Below, one piece after another: positions 1 to 8,652 of a stretch of DNA of 64,000 bases. The stretch spans positions 58,148-122,147 of the forward strand of contig NZ_QRDQ01000014.1 in NCBI RefSeq assembly GCF_003385895.1, written 5' to 3'. The stretch's first letter is position 1, and the number at the start of each line of letters is the position of its first letter. This DNA comes from Flavobacterium cutihirudinis. Its GTDB lineage: Bacteria; Bacteroidota; Bacteroidia; Flavobacteriales; Flavobacteriaceae. The notes beneath the pieces were generated by a model. It did not search any database. It was not told where the DNA came from and saw only the letters and a list, made by a program, of their open reading frames with translations. Position numbers and translations under genes: made by a program.

Positions 1-126
1 ATCCAATAGTTAAATTTGAAGTTGATAGAATGTTTTTCATTTTTAAAGATTCTGAGTTGCTAAGATTCTAAGAAACTAAGTTTTTATTCCTTCCGAAAAT
101 TCGATTTTAATCCGTTAATCTATAAT

Positions 127-1152
127 CTAAATGTTTCTTTTTCGGACTAAAAGCCAAATCACGACCGGCGCCCCAATTATAGAAGTTATGGCATTTATTG
201 GCAACGTTACATCAAATCCCGGCATTTGTGAAACGATATCACAAAACAGCATTATTATAGATCCAAAAAACAACGTGCTCCAAAACAATATTGTATGATT
301 ACTTGTTTGAAAAACCAGTTTTGCGATATGTGGCACTGCAAGTCCAATAAAAGCAATGGGCCCTGCAAAAGCCGTAATACTTCCTGATAAAATACTCGTT
401 GCAAATATGATAATCAACCTTGCTCTTTTAAAGTTCAATCCCATGCTTTTTGCATAGTTTTCTCCCAAAAGCAATGCATTTAAAGGTTTTATACTACTTG
501 CACTTAAAAGCAAACCAATTCCAACACAAACAGTCAAAATTGCGATTGTTGGCCAGGAAAGATTTCCAAGACTTCCCATCGACCAAAAAGTGAATTTCTG
601 AAGCTGTTCTGCTGTACTGAAATAGGTTAGAACACTAACAATTGCGGTTGTAAAACTTCCGAACATTAAACCTACAATCAAAATTGCCATTGTGTCTCGC
701 AATCGCTGAGAAACCAATAAAACAAGTAATAAAACCAATGTACTACCAAATGTTGAAGCGATGACAATTCCGTAAGATGACAACGCAATAGCTCTAAGAA
801 ATAATGGCAAAAATCCTGCTCCTAAAATCACAAAAGCAACACCCAAACTTGCTCCCGAACTAAGTCCTAAAACATAAGGTCCCGCTAAAGGATTTCGAAA
901 TAAAGTCTGCATCAAAAGTCCGCTAATCGAAAGTCCGGTTCCTACCAAAACTGCTGTAATAGCTTTTGGTAAACGATAATTGATGATAATATATTCCCAA
1001 GTTGATTTTGATGCCTGTCCGCCTGTCAAACTTGTAAAAACATCTTTTAACGGAATTGTAACAGATCCTAAACTGATACTCGCAAAAAACATCAGTAAAA
1101 GTCCCAAAGACAAAACGACAAATAAAATGGTATTTCGTTTTTTGTTTGCCAA
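127..1152 (-). CDS. btuC: FecCD-family ABC transporter permease, probably for cobalamin (BtuC-like)
   Basis: Inner-membrane permease of a binding-protein-dependent ABC importer of the FecCD/BtuC family. The 341-residue protein is highly hydrophobic, with roughly nine or ten membrane segments, and carries the family signature LFRNPLAGPYVLGLSSGASLG-like stretch near residues 84-104. The likely start is TTG at 1150-1152, one base after the stop of the upstream binding-protein gene, so the two are translationally linked. The substrate cannot be read from the permease alone, because the family also imports haem and siderophores. Cobalamin is inferred from the adjacent B12 genes. The matching ATPase (btuD) is not in the window; it could lie beyond the left edge. 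Confidence 0.8.
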   Translation of the reverse strand: MANKKRNTILFVVLSLGLLLMFFASISLGSVTIPLKDVFTSLTGGQASKSTWEYIIINYRLPKAITAVLVGTGLSISGLLMQTLFRNPLAGPYVLGLSSGASLGVAFVILGAGFLPLFLRAIALSSYGIVIASTFGSTLVLLLVLLVSQRLRDTMAILIVGLMFGSFTTAIVSVLTYFSTAEQLQKFTFWSMGSLGNLSWPTIAILTVCVGIGLLLSASSIKPLNALLLGENYAKSMGLNFKRARLIIIFATSILSGSITAFAGPIAFIGLAVPHIAKLVFQTSNHTILFWSTLFFGSIIMLFCDIVSQMPGFDVTLPINAITSIIGAPVVIWLLVRKRNI

Positions 1153-1153
1153 T

Positions 1154-2296
1154 TTAATTCAGTTTTGATGCAAAAGTAAATTCGTAACCTTCTAATAAAT
1201 CAGGATGGAAAATTTTGATATAATCTTTTAAAACCAAATCGGGACGGCTTGGTGATAATTCATAAAAAATAGTTCCACCGGTTGCTCCAAATTTGCTTTC
1301 TAAAGAATAAACCGTTTTATTCTTAAAAGCATCAAACTCTCCATAATGCGGATTTGCTTTCTGTAATTCTTCTAAAGTTTTAAAAGAGCCGGAAACTATC
1401 CAAACATTTGCAGATTTTGCTTTGTCCAGCACTTTTTCAAACGACAAACCTTCGCTTCCAGTTCCTTTTAAACTGCTCCACAAATAATCTGCTTTTGCAT
1501 CCTTCATGAATTGTGCAACCCAGCTGTTTCCTTTCGCAACATACCAAACATCTTCATACATTGAACCGTATAAAACCTTTGTTGTTGCCGGTTTTTCACT
1601 CACTAATTTTTTAGCCTGATTATAACTTTCAACAATTTTATCAAACAATTCTTTTGCTTTATCTTCCTTCCCAAACAATGCTCCGTAAAGTTTAATCCAT
1701 TCCGCTTTTCCAAGTGGAGATTGCTCCATCCAATCGCCTTGAATTAAGACATTCAATCCGCTTTTTTTCAAATTATCCAACATCGGATTATTATTGTCTA
1801 CTCCAAACGTCACGATTAAATCTGGAGATAATTCTATTAATTGTTCAATATTCAGCTTTTCATTTTGTCCAACGTTTTTCACTAAACCTTTATCAATAAG
1901 CGCTCTTGTTTTTTCAGACGAAATATAATCGGTATGCGGAAAACCAACTAATTTATCCTCCACTTCCAACATTTCCAAAAAAGGAATATTTGTTGTCGAA
2001 GTAACCACAACCGATTCCAATGGCACTTTAATACTTGTATAGGTTTGAAGACTGTCCGGAACCTTTGCTTCTTTTTCTTTAAGAACATATTTGAAATCCT
2101 TATTTGCATTAGGCCAGGGATTTGAAATTGTAACAATCGAATATCCTTCGTATTTTACAATAGAAAGCCCTGAAGCATATTCTATACTATTCTTTGCGAT
2201 TTCAGATTTTGCAGCTACAAAATTTTCATTTTTTTTACATCCTGTAAGAATAAAAAAAGAAAGAAAAAATACTAACTTAGGTAAATAAAATTTCAT
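1154..2296 (-). CDS. btuF: ABC transporter substrate-binding lipoprotein, probably corrinoid-binding (BtuF-like)
   Basis: Periplasmic-facing lipoprotein of the helical-backbone metal-receptor fold that delivers ligand to the downstream permease. The ORF opens at 2320, but the ATG at 2296 puts the lipobox LTGC at a proper position (lipid Cys20). A minus-strand TACCTTTG promoter box at 2318-2325 also overlaps the longer start. The protein has about 380 residues. The core with a VGFPHTDYIS region and an IEQLIELSPDLIV segment is typical of BtuF/FepB-type receptors (PF01497). Gene order is btuF-btuC. Siderophore binding remains possible, but the cobU/cobS/cobT neighbourhood favours corrinoids. Confidence 0.75.
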   Translation of the reverse strand: MKFYLPKLVFFLSFFILTGCKKNENFVAAKSEIAKNSIEYASGLSIVKYEGYSIVTISNPWPNANKDFKYVLKEKEAKVPDSLQTYTSIKVPLESVVVTSTTNIPFLEMLEVEDKLVGFPHTDYISSEKTRALIDKGLVKNVGQNEKLNIEQLIELSPDLIVTFGVDNNNPMLDNLKKSGLNVLIQGDWMEQSPLGKAEWIKLYGALFGKEDKAKELFDKIVESYNQAKKLVSEKPATTKVLYGSMYEDVWYVAKGNSWVAQFMKDAKADYLWSSLKGTGSEGLSFEKVLDKAKSANVWIVSGSFKTLEELQKANPHYGEFDAFKNKTVYSLESKFGATGGTIFYELSPSRPDLVLKDYIKIFHPDLLEGYEFTFASKLN

Positions 2297-2317
2297 ATTT
2301 AACGTTTTGGATAGGGA

Positions 2318-2325
2318 CAAAGGTA
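2318..2325 (-). promoter_or_regulatory. Bacteroidota -7 box for btuF
   Basis: On the minus strand this reads TACCTTTG, matching the TAnnTTTG consensus of Bacteroidota sigma-A promoters. It lies about 22 nt upstream of the ATG at 2296. No clear TTG -33 box was seen. Confidence 0.45.
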
Positions 2326-2391
2326 AATCATTTTCTGATTTTTTTGTTTACTTTTATTCTTACAAAATTCAACAAACTGTATCTTTACATC

Positions 2392-2754
2392 ATGAATACC
2401 CTAAAAACAAAAATTTGCTCGAGCTGCGAAACGAATTTCAGCTGTGGAGATATTTCAGTTGAAAACAAATGCTGGTGCAATGATTATCCTCCAATTTTCA
2501 ATCTTTCAGAAGGAGGAGATTGTCTTTGCCCCGTTTGTTTTAAAGAAGCTTGCGAAGACAAAATTGATGCGTATATAGAAACAATTACGCCTGAAAAAGC
2601 TTTAAAAAATAAAGCACAATCCTTACCTAAAACAGAAAAACTAATCGAAGGAATTGATTATTATATGGAAAATGGCAATATGGTTTTTAAAACCTGGTAC
2701 CATCTCAAAAGAGGAAGCTGCTGCGGAAACGGCTGTCGTCATTGCCCTTATTAA
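2392..2754 (+). CDS. Cysteine-rich CWC / DUF5522 protein
   Basis: Small protein of about 120 residues with two cysteine modules. The first (residues ~5-55) has CSSC, CG, CWC and CPVC motifs of the cysteine-rich CWC family. The C-terminal part (GIDYYMENGNMVFKTWYHLKRG followed by CCGNGCRHCPY) matches DUF5522. Cysteine spacing suggests zinc or another metal, but no function is known. The ORF is open from 2344, but the ATG at 2392 gives the family-like start, and a TATCTTTA box just upstream (2380-2387) suggests a very short leader. It is divergent from btuF across about 95 bp. Confidence 0.75.
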   Translation: MNTLKTKICSSCETNFSCGDISVENKCWCNDYPPIFNLSEGGDCLCPVCFKEACEDKIDAYIETITPEKALKNKAQSLPKTEKLIEGIDYYMENGNMVFKTWYHLKRGSCCGNGCRHCPY

Positions 2755-2853
2755 TTGTTAATTAGTTATTAGTGAAAAGTAAAAAGTGATAAGTTGTTTC
2801 TTTAAAACTTTCATGTTACATTTCCCCTTTACATTTTACACAAACACAAAAAG

Positions 2854-3375
2854 ATGATACACTTAATAACTGGTGGCGAAAGATCTGGAAAAAGTAGTTA
2901 CGCGCAGAAATTAGCTTTAGAACTTTCTGATGCACCAATATACGTTGCAACAGCTAGAAAATGGGATTCCGATTTTCAGAATAGAATTGACAGACATCAG
3001 CAGGAACGTGATGAACGTTGGATTAATATTGAAAAAGAAAAATATTTAAGCGAAATTGATTTTTCAGGAAAAGTAGCCTTGATTGACTGTGTAACTTTAT
3101 GGCTTACAAATTTTTTTATTGATACTAAAAATGATGTTGCTCTCTCTTTGGAAGAAGCCAAAGCAGAATTCAATAAAATTGCCAAACAAAACGGAACGCT
3201 TATAATTGTAACCAATGAAATTGGAATGGGTGTTCACGCCGAAACTCACATTGGTAGAAAATTCACAGAACTTCAAGGCTGGATGAATCAGTTTTTAGCA
3301 TCAAATGCTGACGAAGTTGTTTTAATGGTTTCCGGCATTCCTGTCAAAATAAAAGGGGAAAATTCCAAATTCTAA
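2854..3375 (+). CDS. cobU: Adenosylcobinamide kinase / adenosylcobinamide-phosphate guanylyltransferase
   Basis: Bifunctional enzyme of the nucleotide-loop branch of B12 synthesis. It phosphorylates adenosylcobinamide and transfers GMP to give AdoCbi-GDP. The 173-residue protein has the P-loop GGERSGKS at residues 7-14 and the IDRHQQERDERW region with His48, the expected guanylylated histidine. It also has the VTNEIGMGVHAET and GIPVKIKG segments of the family. It is the first gene of a cobU, bluB-cobT, cobS, cobC run. The last codons and the stop fall inside an intergenic AATTCCAAATTC repeat, so the extreme C-terminus is repeat-derived. Confidence 0.93.
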   Translation: MIHLITGGERSGKSSYAQKLALELSDAPIYVATARKWDSDFQNRIDRHQQERDERWINIEKEKYLSEIDFSGKVALIDCVTLWLTNFFIDTKNDVALSLEEAKAEFNKIAKQNGTLIIVTNEIGMGVHAETHIGRKFTELQGWMNQFLASNADEVVLMVSGIPVKIKGENSKF

Positions 3376-3449
3376 ATTCCAAATTCCAATGTTAAGCTTT
3401 ACCTTTACTTGAATATTCAAACTCCCTATTGACTTGGAATTTGGAATTT
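3374..3449. repeat. 16-bp perfect inverted repeat between cobU and bluB-cobT
   Basis: The arm AAATTCCAAATTCCAA at 3374-3389 is the exact reverse complement of 3434-3449. The loop is 44 nt. The left arm overlaps the cobU stop codon. Similar AATTCC/GGAATT tracts recur at 17585-17600 and 17768-17795, so this looks like a dispersed intergenic motif. Confidence 0.7.
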
Positions 3450-3464
3450 AAACAATTGGAATTT

Positions 3465-5144
3465 ATGAGCAGTTTAGATGATATTTTAAAATCACGTCGC
3501 GATACCAGACATTTTACGACAGATGAAGTTCCTGACGAAGTGATGCAAAAAGCTTTGCAGGCAGGACATTGGGCGCCTTCGGTCGGGCTTACAGATGCGA
3601 CGCGATATTATATTATCAAATCGACTGAAGTCAAAACGGCAATTAAAAACCTTTTTTTAGATTATAATAAAAAAGCGGAAGAACTTACAGATAATCCTGA
3701 ACAGAAAGAGCTTTACAGATCCCTAAAGTTAGAAGCTATTGAAGAAGCGCCAATCGGACTTATAATTGCTTACGACAGATCTGTGTTGAATCAATTTACG
3801 ATTGGAACTGTTGGAAGTAATGAGGCTGTAAAATTTAGTTCGGTATGTGCGGCTCAGAATATTTGGCTTTCGCTGACAGAACAAGGTTACGGAATGGGTT
3901 GGGTTTCTATTTTAAATTATTATCAGTTTAAAAAAATCCTGGACTTACCAGAAAACATAGAACCTTTAGGATATTTCTGCGTTGGAAAACCTGCAACAAA
4001 TTACAACAATCAGCCAATGTTGCAGCAATTAAATTGGAAACAAAAATCAGAAGCTCCAACTTGTAGTGAAATTCAAAATGTAAATGAAAGCTCGATTCTC
4101 GAAACTAATACTGCAATTTCGTCAAAAAATAATGTTTTACCAGATTTCAGTAAACTTCTGCAGGAAAAAATAGATTCAAAAACAAAACCGCTTGGCGCTT
4201 TAGGAACTTTAGAAACATTGGCATTTCAAATAGCAACGGTTTTTGAAACTTTAAACCCAAAAATCACAAATCCAAATATTGTTGTATTTGCCGCTGATCA
4301 CGGAATTGCAAATCATGGCGTAAGTGACTATCCGCAAGATGTGACGCGCCAAATGGTAAATAATTTTCTCGATGGTGGAGCCGCAATAAATGTTTTTTGC
4401 AATCAGAATAACATTGAATTATCAATTGTAGATTCTGGTGTTAACTATGATTTTCCGACGAATGCTAAATTAATTAATGCTAAAATTGCCAAAGGAACAC
4501 AATCTTTTTTACATATCCCGGCTATGAGTGAATCTGAAGTTCAATTGTGTTTTGACAAAGGAAAAACTATTGTCGAAAATATTGCAAAAACAGGTTCTAA
4601 CTGCATTGGTTTTGGCGAAATGGGAATTGGAAATACTTCTACAGCTTCCGTTTTAATGAGCCTTTTAACTGGCTTTCCAATCGAAAATTGTGTTGGAAAA
4701 GGCACAGGCGTTTCCGATGAAAAATTACTTCAGAAACAAAATCTTCTCAAAAAAGCAATCGATAATTATTCCGATCAAGCCGAATTAATGTCGCAACTTG
4801 CTTATTTTGGTGGTTTCGAAATCCTTCAAATGGCTGGCGGAATGCTTAGCGCCTACAACAATAAAATGCTGATTTTAGTCGATGGTTTTATTTGTACAAC
4901 TGCATTTTTAATCGCTTCTAAAATCAATCCGAATATTAAAGAAAATGCTGTTTTTTGCCATTGTTCTGCTGAACAGGCGCATCAAAAATTACTTGATTAT
5001 CTAGATGCTAAACCAATTTTAAATCTAGATTTGCGTCTTGGTGAAGGAACTGGTTGCGCAATTGCTTTCCCAATTTTAAAATCGGCGGAAGCATTTTTGA
5101 ATGAAATGGCTAGTTTTGAAAGTGCTGGGGTTAGTCGAAAATAG
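3465..5144 (+). CDS. bluB-cobT: BluB-CobT fusion: DMB synthase and NaMN:DMB phosphoribosyltransferase
   Basis: About 559 residues with two enzymatic modules. Residues ~1-200 are BluB, a flavin-destroying nitroreductase-fold enzyme that makes 5,6-dimethylbenzimidazole (SRRDTRHF, HWAPSVGLTDATRYY, QGYGMGWVSI). Residues ~222-555 are CobT, which activates DMB to alpha-ribazole phosphate. The CobT part shows KTKPLGALGTLE, AADHGIANHGVS, GFGEMGIGNTSTAS, HCSAEQAH and RLGEGTG, the last holding the catalytic Glu. A Gln/Ser-rich linker (~200-222) joins them. The ORF extends to a TTG at 3429, but that lies in an inverted repeat, so the ATG at 3465 is preferred. The fusion couples DMB synthesis to its activation. 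Confidence 0.92.
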   Translation: MSSLDDILKSRRDTRHFTTDEVPDEVMQKALQAGHWAPSVGLTDATRYYIIKSTEVKTAIKNLFLDYNKKAEELTDNPEQKELYRSLKLEAIEEAPIGLIIAYDRSVLNQFTIGTVGSNEAVKFSSVCAAQNIWLSLTEQGYGMGWVSILNYYQFKKILDLPENIEPLGYFCVGKPATNYNNQPMLQQLNWKQKSEAPTCSEIQNVNESSILETNTAISSKNNVLPDFSKLLQEKIDSKTKPLGALGTLETLAFQIATVFETLNPKITNPNIVVFAADHGIANHGVSDYPQDVTRQMVNNFLDGGAAINVFCNQNNIELSIVDSGVNYDFPTNAKLINAKIAKGTQSFLHIPAMSESEVQLCFDKGKTIVENIAKTGSNCIGFGEMGIGNTSTASVLMSLLTGFPIENCVGKGTGVSDEKLLQKQNLLKKAIDNYSDQAELMSQLAYFGGFEILQMAGGMLSAYNNKMLILVDGFICTTAFLIASKINPNIKENAVFCHCSAEQAHQKLLDYLDAKPILNLDLRLGEGTGCAIAFPILKSAEAFLNEMASFESAGVSRK

Positions 5145-5193
5145 TATTCAGTTTTCAGTCTTACAACTCAATTTTATTAATCAATTACCATAA

Positions 5194-5991
5194 ATGAAAA
5201 AAGAATTACATATTTTCTTCACCTGTTTAATGTTTTACACACGAATTCCTTGTCCAAAAAACATTACACATCATCCCGATTATTTAAATAAAGCAACACG
5301 CTATTTTCCTTTTATCGGATGGATTGTTGGGAGCATTTCATTTCTGGCTTTTTATCTTTTTTCTCTTTTTCTTTCAACAGAAACAGCTGTAATTTTTGCC
5401 ATAATTGCTTCTGTTTTAACAACTGGTGCTTTTCATGAAGATGGCTTTGCAGATGTCTGTGATGGTTTTGGCGGAGGCTGGACCAAAGAAAAAATCTTAA
5501 TGATTATGAAAGACAGTGCAATTGGAGCTTATGGCGCAATTGGTTTGGTTTTATTATTCTTAGTTAAATTCAAATTACTTTCAGAATCGATTTTCCTTTT
5601 TACAATTCATCAAAATTATTTACTGATTTTCCTGTTGTTTATTTCAGCTCATGCTTTAAGTCGTTTGGCGGCAATCAGTATTATTTTTACACACGAATAT
5701 TCAAGAGATGATGCTTCAAGCAAAAGCAAACCAATTGCAAAACAGCATACCTGGAAAGAAATTTCAGGTTCTTTTTTCTTTGGATTACTTCCACTTTTTG
5801 CACTCTCTTATTTTTGTTCTGAGTTAAAAGTCCTTTTAATTCTAATTCCGGTTTTCTTGACAAGATATTTTCTGGCAAGATATTTTCAAAAATGGATTGA
5901 TGGATATACAGGCGATTGTCTTGGTGCAACACAACAAGTTTGTGAAGTCATTTTTTATTTAAGTCTGCTTTTTATATGGAAGTTTATCTAA
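5194..5991 (+). CDS. cobS: Adenosylcobinamide-GDP ribazoletransferase (cobalamin synthase)
   Basis: Integral membrane enzyme that joins AdoCbi-GDP with alpha-ribazole (phosphate) to form cobalamin. The 265-residue protein has several hydrophobic segments and the diagnostic HEDGFADVCDGFGGG motif near residues 82-96, with acidic metal-binding residues, followed by KDSAIGAYGAIGL. Its 3' end overlaps the next gene (cobC) by 16 bases, which suggests translational coupling. Length is normal for the family. Confidence 0.93.
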   Translation: MKKELHIFFTCLMFYTRIPCPKNITHHPDYLNKATRYFPFIGWIVGSISFLAFYLFSLFLSTETAVIFAIIASVLTTGAFHEDGFADVCDGFGGGWTKEKILMIMKDSAIGAYGAIGLVLLFLVKFKLLSESIFLFTIHQNYLLIFLLFISAHALSRLAAISIIFTHEYSRDDASSKSKPIAKQHTWKEISGSFFFGLLPLFALSYFCSELKVLLILIPVFLTRYFLARYFQKWIDGYTGDCLGATQQVCEVIFYLSLLFIWKFI

Positions 5992-6512
5992 TTCGACATA
6001 CCGAAACCGTATGTGAAAAAGGAATTTGCTACGGACAATCTGATGTAGATATTGCTGAACCTTTTGATGTTGTTTTTAGTGAAATCGTTTCGCAATTACC
6101 TCCAGAAGTTACCATTTTCTCTAGTCCGTTAAAGCGCTGTGTGATTTTGGCAAAACATATTCAGAACAACATCAAAACAATATCCTATCAAGAAGATGAC
6201 CGATTAAAAGAAATGAATTTTGGTGATTGGGAATTAATGAAGTGGAACGATATTCCATCAGAACAATTAAATCCGTGGATGGAAGATTTTGTAAATATTC
6301 AGGTTTCAAACGGAGAATCTTTTGTTGAATTGCATAATAGAGTTGGCATTTTTTTATCTGAAATCCTTTCAAAAAATTCACAAAACCCAATCGTTATTGT
6401 TGCTCATGCCGGAATTATCAGAAGTATCTTATGTCATCAAACGTCATTACCTTTAAAAGAAGCTTTTCAAAATAAAGTAGATTTTGGCCAAGTCATTAAA
6501 ATCGAGCTTTAA
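5976..6512 (+). CDS. cobC: Alpha-ribazole phosphatase-like histidine phosphatase
   Basis: Histidine phosphatase superfamily protein of 178 residues. The N-terminal IRHTET motif supplies the phospho-accepting His8. KRC near residue 50 and the VAHAGIIRSI motif near residue 143 supply the other active-site residues. In this position, overlapping cobS, it most likely removes the 5'-phosphate from alpha-ribazole phosphate or cobalamin-5'-phosphate. The family is promiscuous, so the substrate is inferred from context. Confidence 0.85.
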   Translation: MEVYLIRHTETVCEKGICYGQSDVDIAEPFDVVFSEIVSQLPPEVTIFSSPLKRCVILAKHIQNNIKTISYQEDDRLKEMNFGDWELMKWNDIPSEQLNPWMEDFVNIQVSNGESFVELHNRVGIFLSEILSKNSQNPIVIVAHAGIIRSILCHQTSLPLKEAFQNKVDFGQVIKIEL

Positions 6513-6553
6513 CATGGGTTTTGTTTAGAATTTGATCGAAAAAGCAAAACAAA

Positions 6554-6586
6554 TTTGATAATTCATTAATTTTAACTTTATCTTTG
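6554..6586 (+). promoter_or_regulatory. Promoter of the riboswitch-btuB unit
   Basis: A TTTG at 6554-6557 and TATCTTTG at 6579-6586 match the Bacteroidota -33/-7 promoter. Transcription would begin around 6590-6595, directly before the cobalamin riboswitch. Confidence 0.65.
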
Positions 6587-6596
6587 CACAAAATTA

Positions 6597-6771
6597 AGGT
6601 TGTGTTTTATTTATAAAAACACATTAAAAGGGAATCAAGTAAAATCTTGAGCTGTACCCGCAACTGTAAGCTTAGTTCTAAAAAAAGAACGCTTGTTGTT
6701 ATCTACAAACCACTGTCACACTTTTGTGATGGGAAGGCAAACAACAAGACGCAAGCCAGGAGACCTGCCTT
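6597..6771 (+). promoter_or_regulatory. Cobalamin (AdoCbl-type) riboswitch
   Basis: Leader RNA with the conserved cobalamin-aptamer blocks in order: GGGAA near 6630, the GAGCTGTACCCGCAACTGTAA core at 6649-6669, CACTGTCACA with a TCACA/TGTGA hairpin (6711-6728), GGGAAGG at 6731-6737, and the B12 box GCAAGCCAGGAGACCTGCC at 6751-6769. It sits between its promoter and the TonB receptor start at 6814. No terminator separates it from the gene, so control is probably at translation initiation. High cobalamin would repress the receptor and the downstream lipoprotein. Confidence 0.95.
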
Positions 6772-6813
6772 TGAAACAAAGATCGAACTCTCGGGAAAAA
6801 GAGTGTAGAAATT

Positions 6814-8649
6814 ATGACTATAAAAAAATATTTTGCTTTCTGTTTTTTATTCCTGTGCCAACTTCTTGCAGCACAGAACGATTCTATTAACAAATTGAAA
6901 GAAGTTATCGTTTCGGATACTAATCTTAAAAAATTTTCCAATACGCAATCCATACAGCGACTAAGCGATTCTATTATCAACAAAAACCCAGCTTCATTAA
7001 CCTCTCTTTTAAATTATAACACGGTTATATATTTTAAAGAAAACGGACTTGGCATGACTTCTTCACCTTCATTTAGAGGAACTACTTCACAGCAAACTGT
7101 GGTTGTCTGGAACGGAATAAATATTAATTCACAGCTTTTGGGTCAAACCGATTTTAACACTATCTCAACCCGAGGTTTTAATTCGATCGATGTAAAAGCC
7201 GGCGGAGGAAGTGTCGTTTACGGCAGTGGCGCCATTGGAGGGACAATTCATTTAAATAATGATTTGAAATTTACTGACACGTTCAAAAATGATTTTCAGG
7301 TTTATTATGGTGAATTCAATTCTATTAGTGCAATTTACGGTATTACAGCTGCTACAAAAAAATGGAGTTTCGATGCAAGTTTCAGCAGAAACAGTTCTGA
7401 TAATGATTTTAAATTTGTTGGTCAGGAACTCTGGAACACAAACGGACAATACTACAATAATACGCTTGACGCGGCTGTCGGTTTTAAAATAAATGACAAA
7501 AACAGCATTAAATTTTATAGCGAAATTTACGATGGAGAACGTCATTTTTCATTGACATCGCCAAATGCTACTAAAACCAAATACCAGGATTACAACACCC
7601 GAAATTTATTAACGTGGAGCAGCGCTTTCAATAAATTCGAATCTAATGTAAGACTGGCCTATATTACTGAACACTATAATTATTTTGAAGATATTAACCG
7701 TGACGGATTTACTTCAGGCGGCGTTAAAAGCTTTATCGGAAAGTATGATCTTGATTATTCGATATCTTCTAAAATGAAAATCAGCACTATTTTAGATTAT
7801 ACTAAAAATGATGGTTTGGGCTCAGGAATTGGAGATACGAGTCGCGAAATTGGCGGCGCAAGTCTTCTGTGGAAACACAACCTTACAGAAAAATGGAATT
7901 ATGAACTGAGTGCCAGAAAAGAAGTTTCAGATGCTTACAAAAGTCCTGTTCTTTTTTCTGCTGGTTCGCGTTATAATTTTTCAGATTTCTATCAACTTAA
8001 ATTTAATTTTTCCCGAAACTACAGAATTCCAACATTTAATGATTTATACTGGGAAGGAAGCGGAAATCCGGATTTAAGACCAGAAAGTTCGTATCAGGCG
8101 GAAATTGGAAATGAGTTTCATTATAAAGATTTCCGATTGACAGTTACTGCTTACGGAATGAAAATCAAAGACATGATTCGCTGGTTGCCTACAAAAGGCT
8201 CAAACTGGACTCCTGTAAACACTGATAAAGTTACCATTTATGGTGCCGAAGCACTTCTGGGATGGAAAAAATCATTCGACAAACACATTTTTGATTTTAA
8301 TGGAACGTACGCCTACAACGTTTCCTTAGATGACACTACGAATAAACAGTTATTTTATGTGCCTTATCATAAATTGACAGGTTCGTTGTCTTATTACTAT
8401 AAAAAACTTGCGGCTTATTATCAAATCATGTACACAGGAGAAATCTTTACAACATCGGATAATAATCCAAAATACATACTCGATGCTTATAATGTTTCGA
8501 ACATTGGTGTTGACTATAACTTTAGCAAAAAAAACATTTTCAAAGTAGGTGTAAAAGCAGCTAACCTTTGGAACGAAAAATATGAAGCTTTGCCTAGCCG
8601 TTTTATGCCGGGCCGAAATTTTACGATTTACTTAAACCTTAATTATTAA
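6814..8649 (+). CDS. btuB: TonB-dependent outer-membrane cobalamin receptor (BtuB-like)
   Basis: Outer-membrane active transporter energised by TonB. The 611-residue protein has an N-terminal signal peptide ending near QLLAAQ. A plug domain (~35-150) contains SFRGTTSQQTVVVWNGI and GGGSVVYGSGAIGGTIHL, and a beta-barrel ends in the aromatic FTIYLNLNY. The cobalamin riboswitch in its leader makes corrinoids the likely substrate. The next gene, a surface beta-propeller lipoprotein, starts three bases after the stop, so the pair is co-transcribed, as in Bacteroides BtuB-BtuG systems. Confidence 0.9.
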   Translation: MTIKKYFAFCFLFLCQLLAAQNDSINKLKEVIVSDTNLKKFSNTQSIQRLSDSIINKNPASLTSLLNYNTVIYFKENGLGMTSSPSFRGTTSQQTVVVWNGININSQLLGQTDFNTISTRGFNSIDVKAGGGSVVYGSGAIGGTIHLNNDLKFTDTFKNDFQVYYGEFNSISAIYGITAATKKWSFDASFSRNSSDNDFKFVGQELWNTNGQYYNNTLDAAVGFKINDKNSIKFYSEIYDGERHFSLTSPNATKTKYQDYNTRNLLTWSSAFNKFESNVRLAYITEHYNYFEDINRDGFTSGGVKSFIGKYDLDYSISSKMKISTILDYTKNDGLGSGIGDTSREIGGASLLWKHNLTEKWNYELSARKEVSDAYKSPVLFSAGSRYNFSDFYQLKFNFSRNYRIPTFNDLYWEGSGNPDLRPESSYQAEIGNEFHYKDFRLTVTAYGMKIKDMIRWLPTKGSNWTPVNTDKVTIYGAEALLGWKKSFDKHIFDFNGTYAYNVSLDDTTNKQLFYVPYHKLTGSLSYYYKKLAAYYQIMYTGEIFTTSDNNPKYILDAYNVSNIGVDYNFSKKNIFKVGVKAANLWNEKYEALPSRFMPGRNFTIYLNLNY

Positions 8650-8652
8650 AAC

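Noticed and set aside
6693..6983. Short ORFs on both strands over the B12 leader
   Set aside because: They overlap the conserved riboswitch blocks and have no protein-like features.
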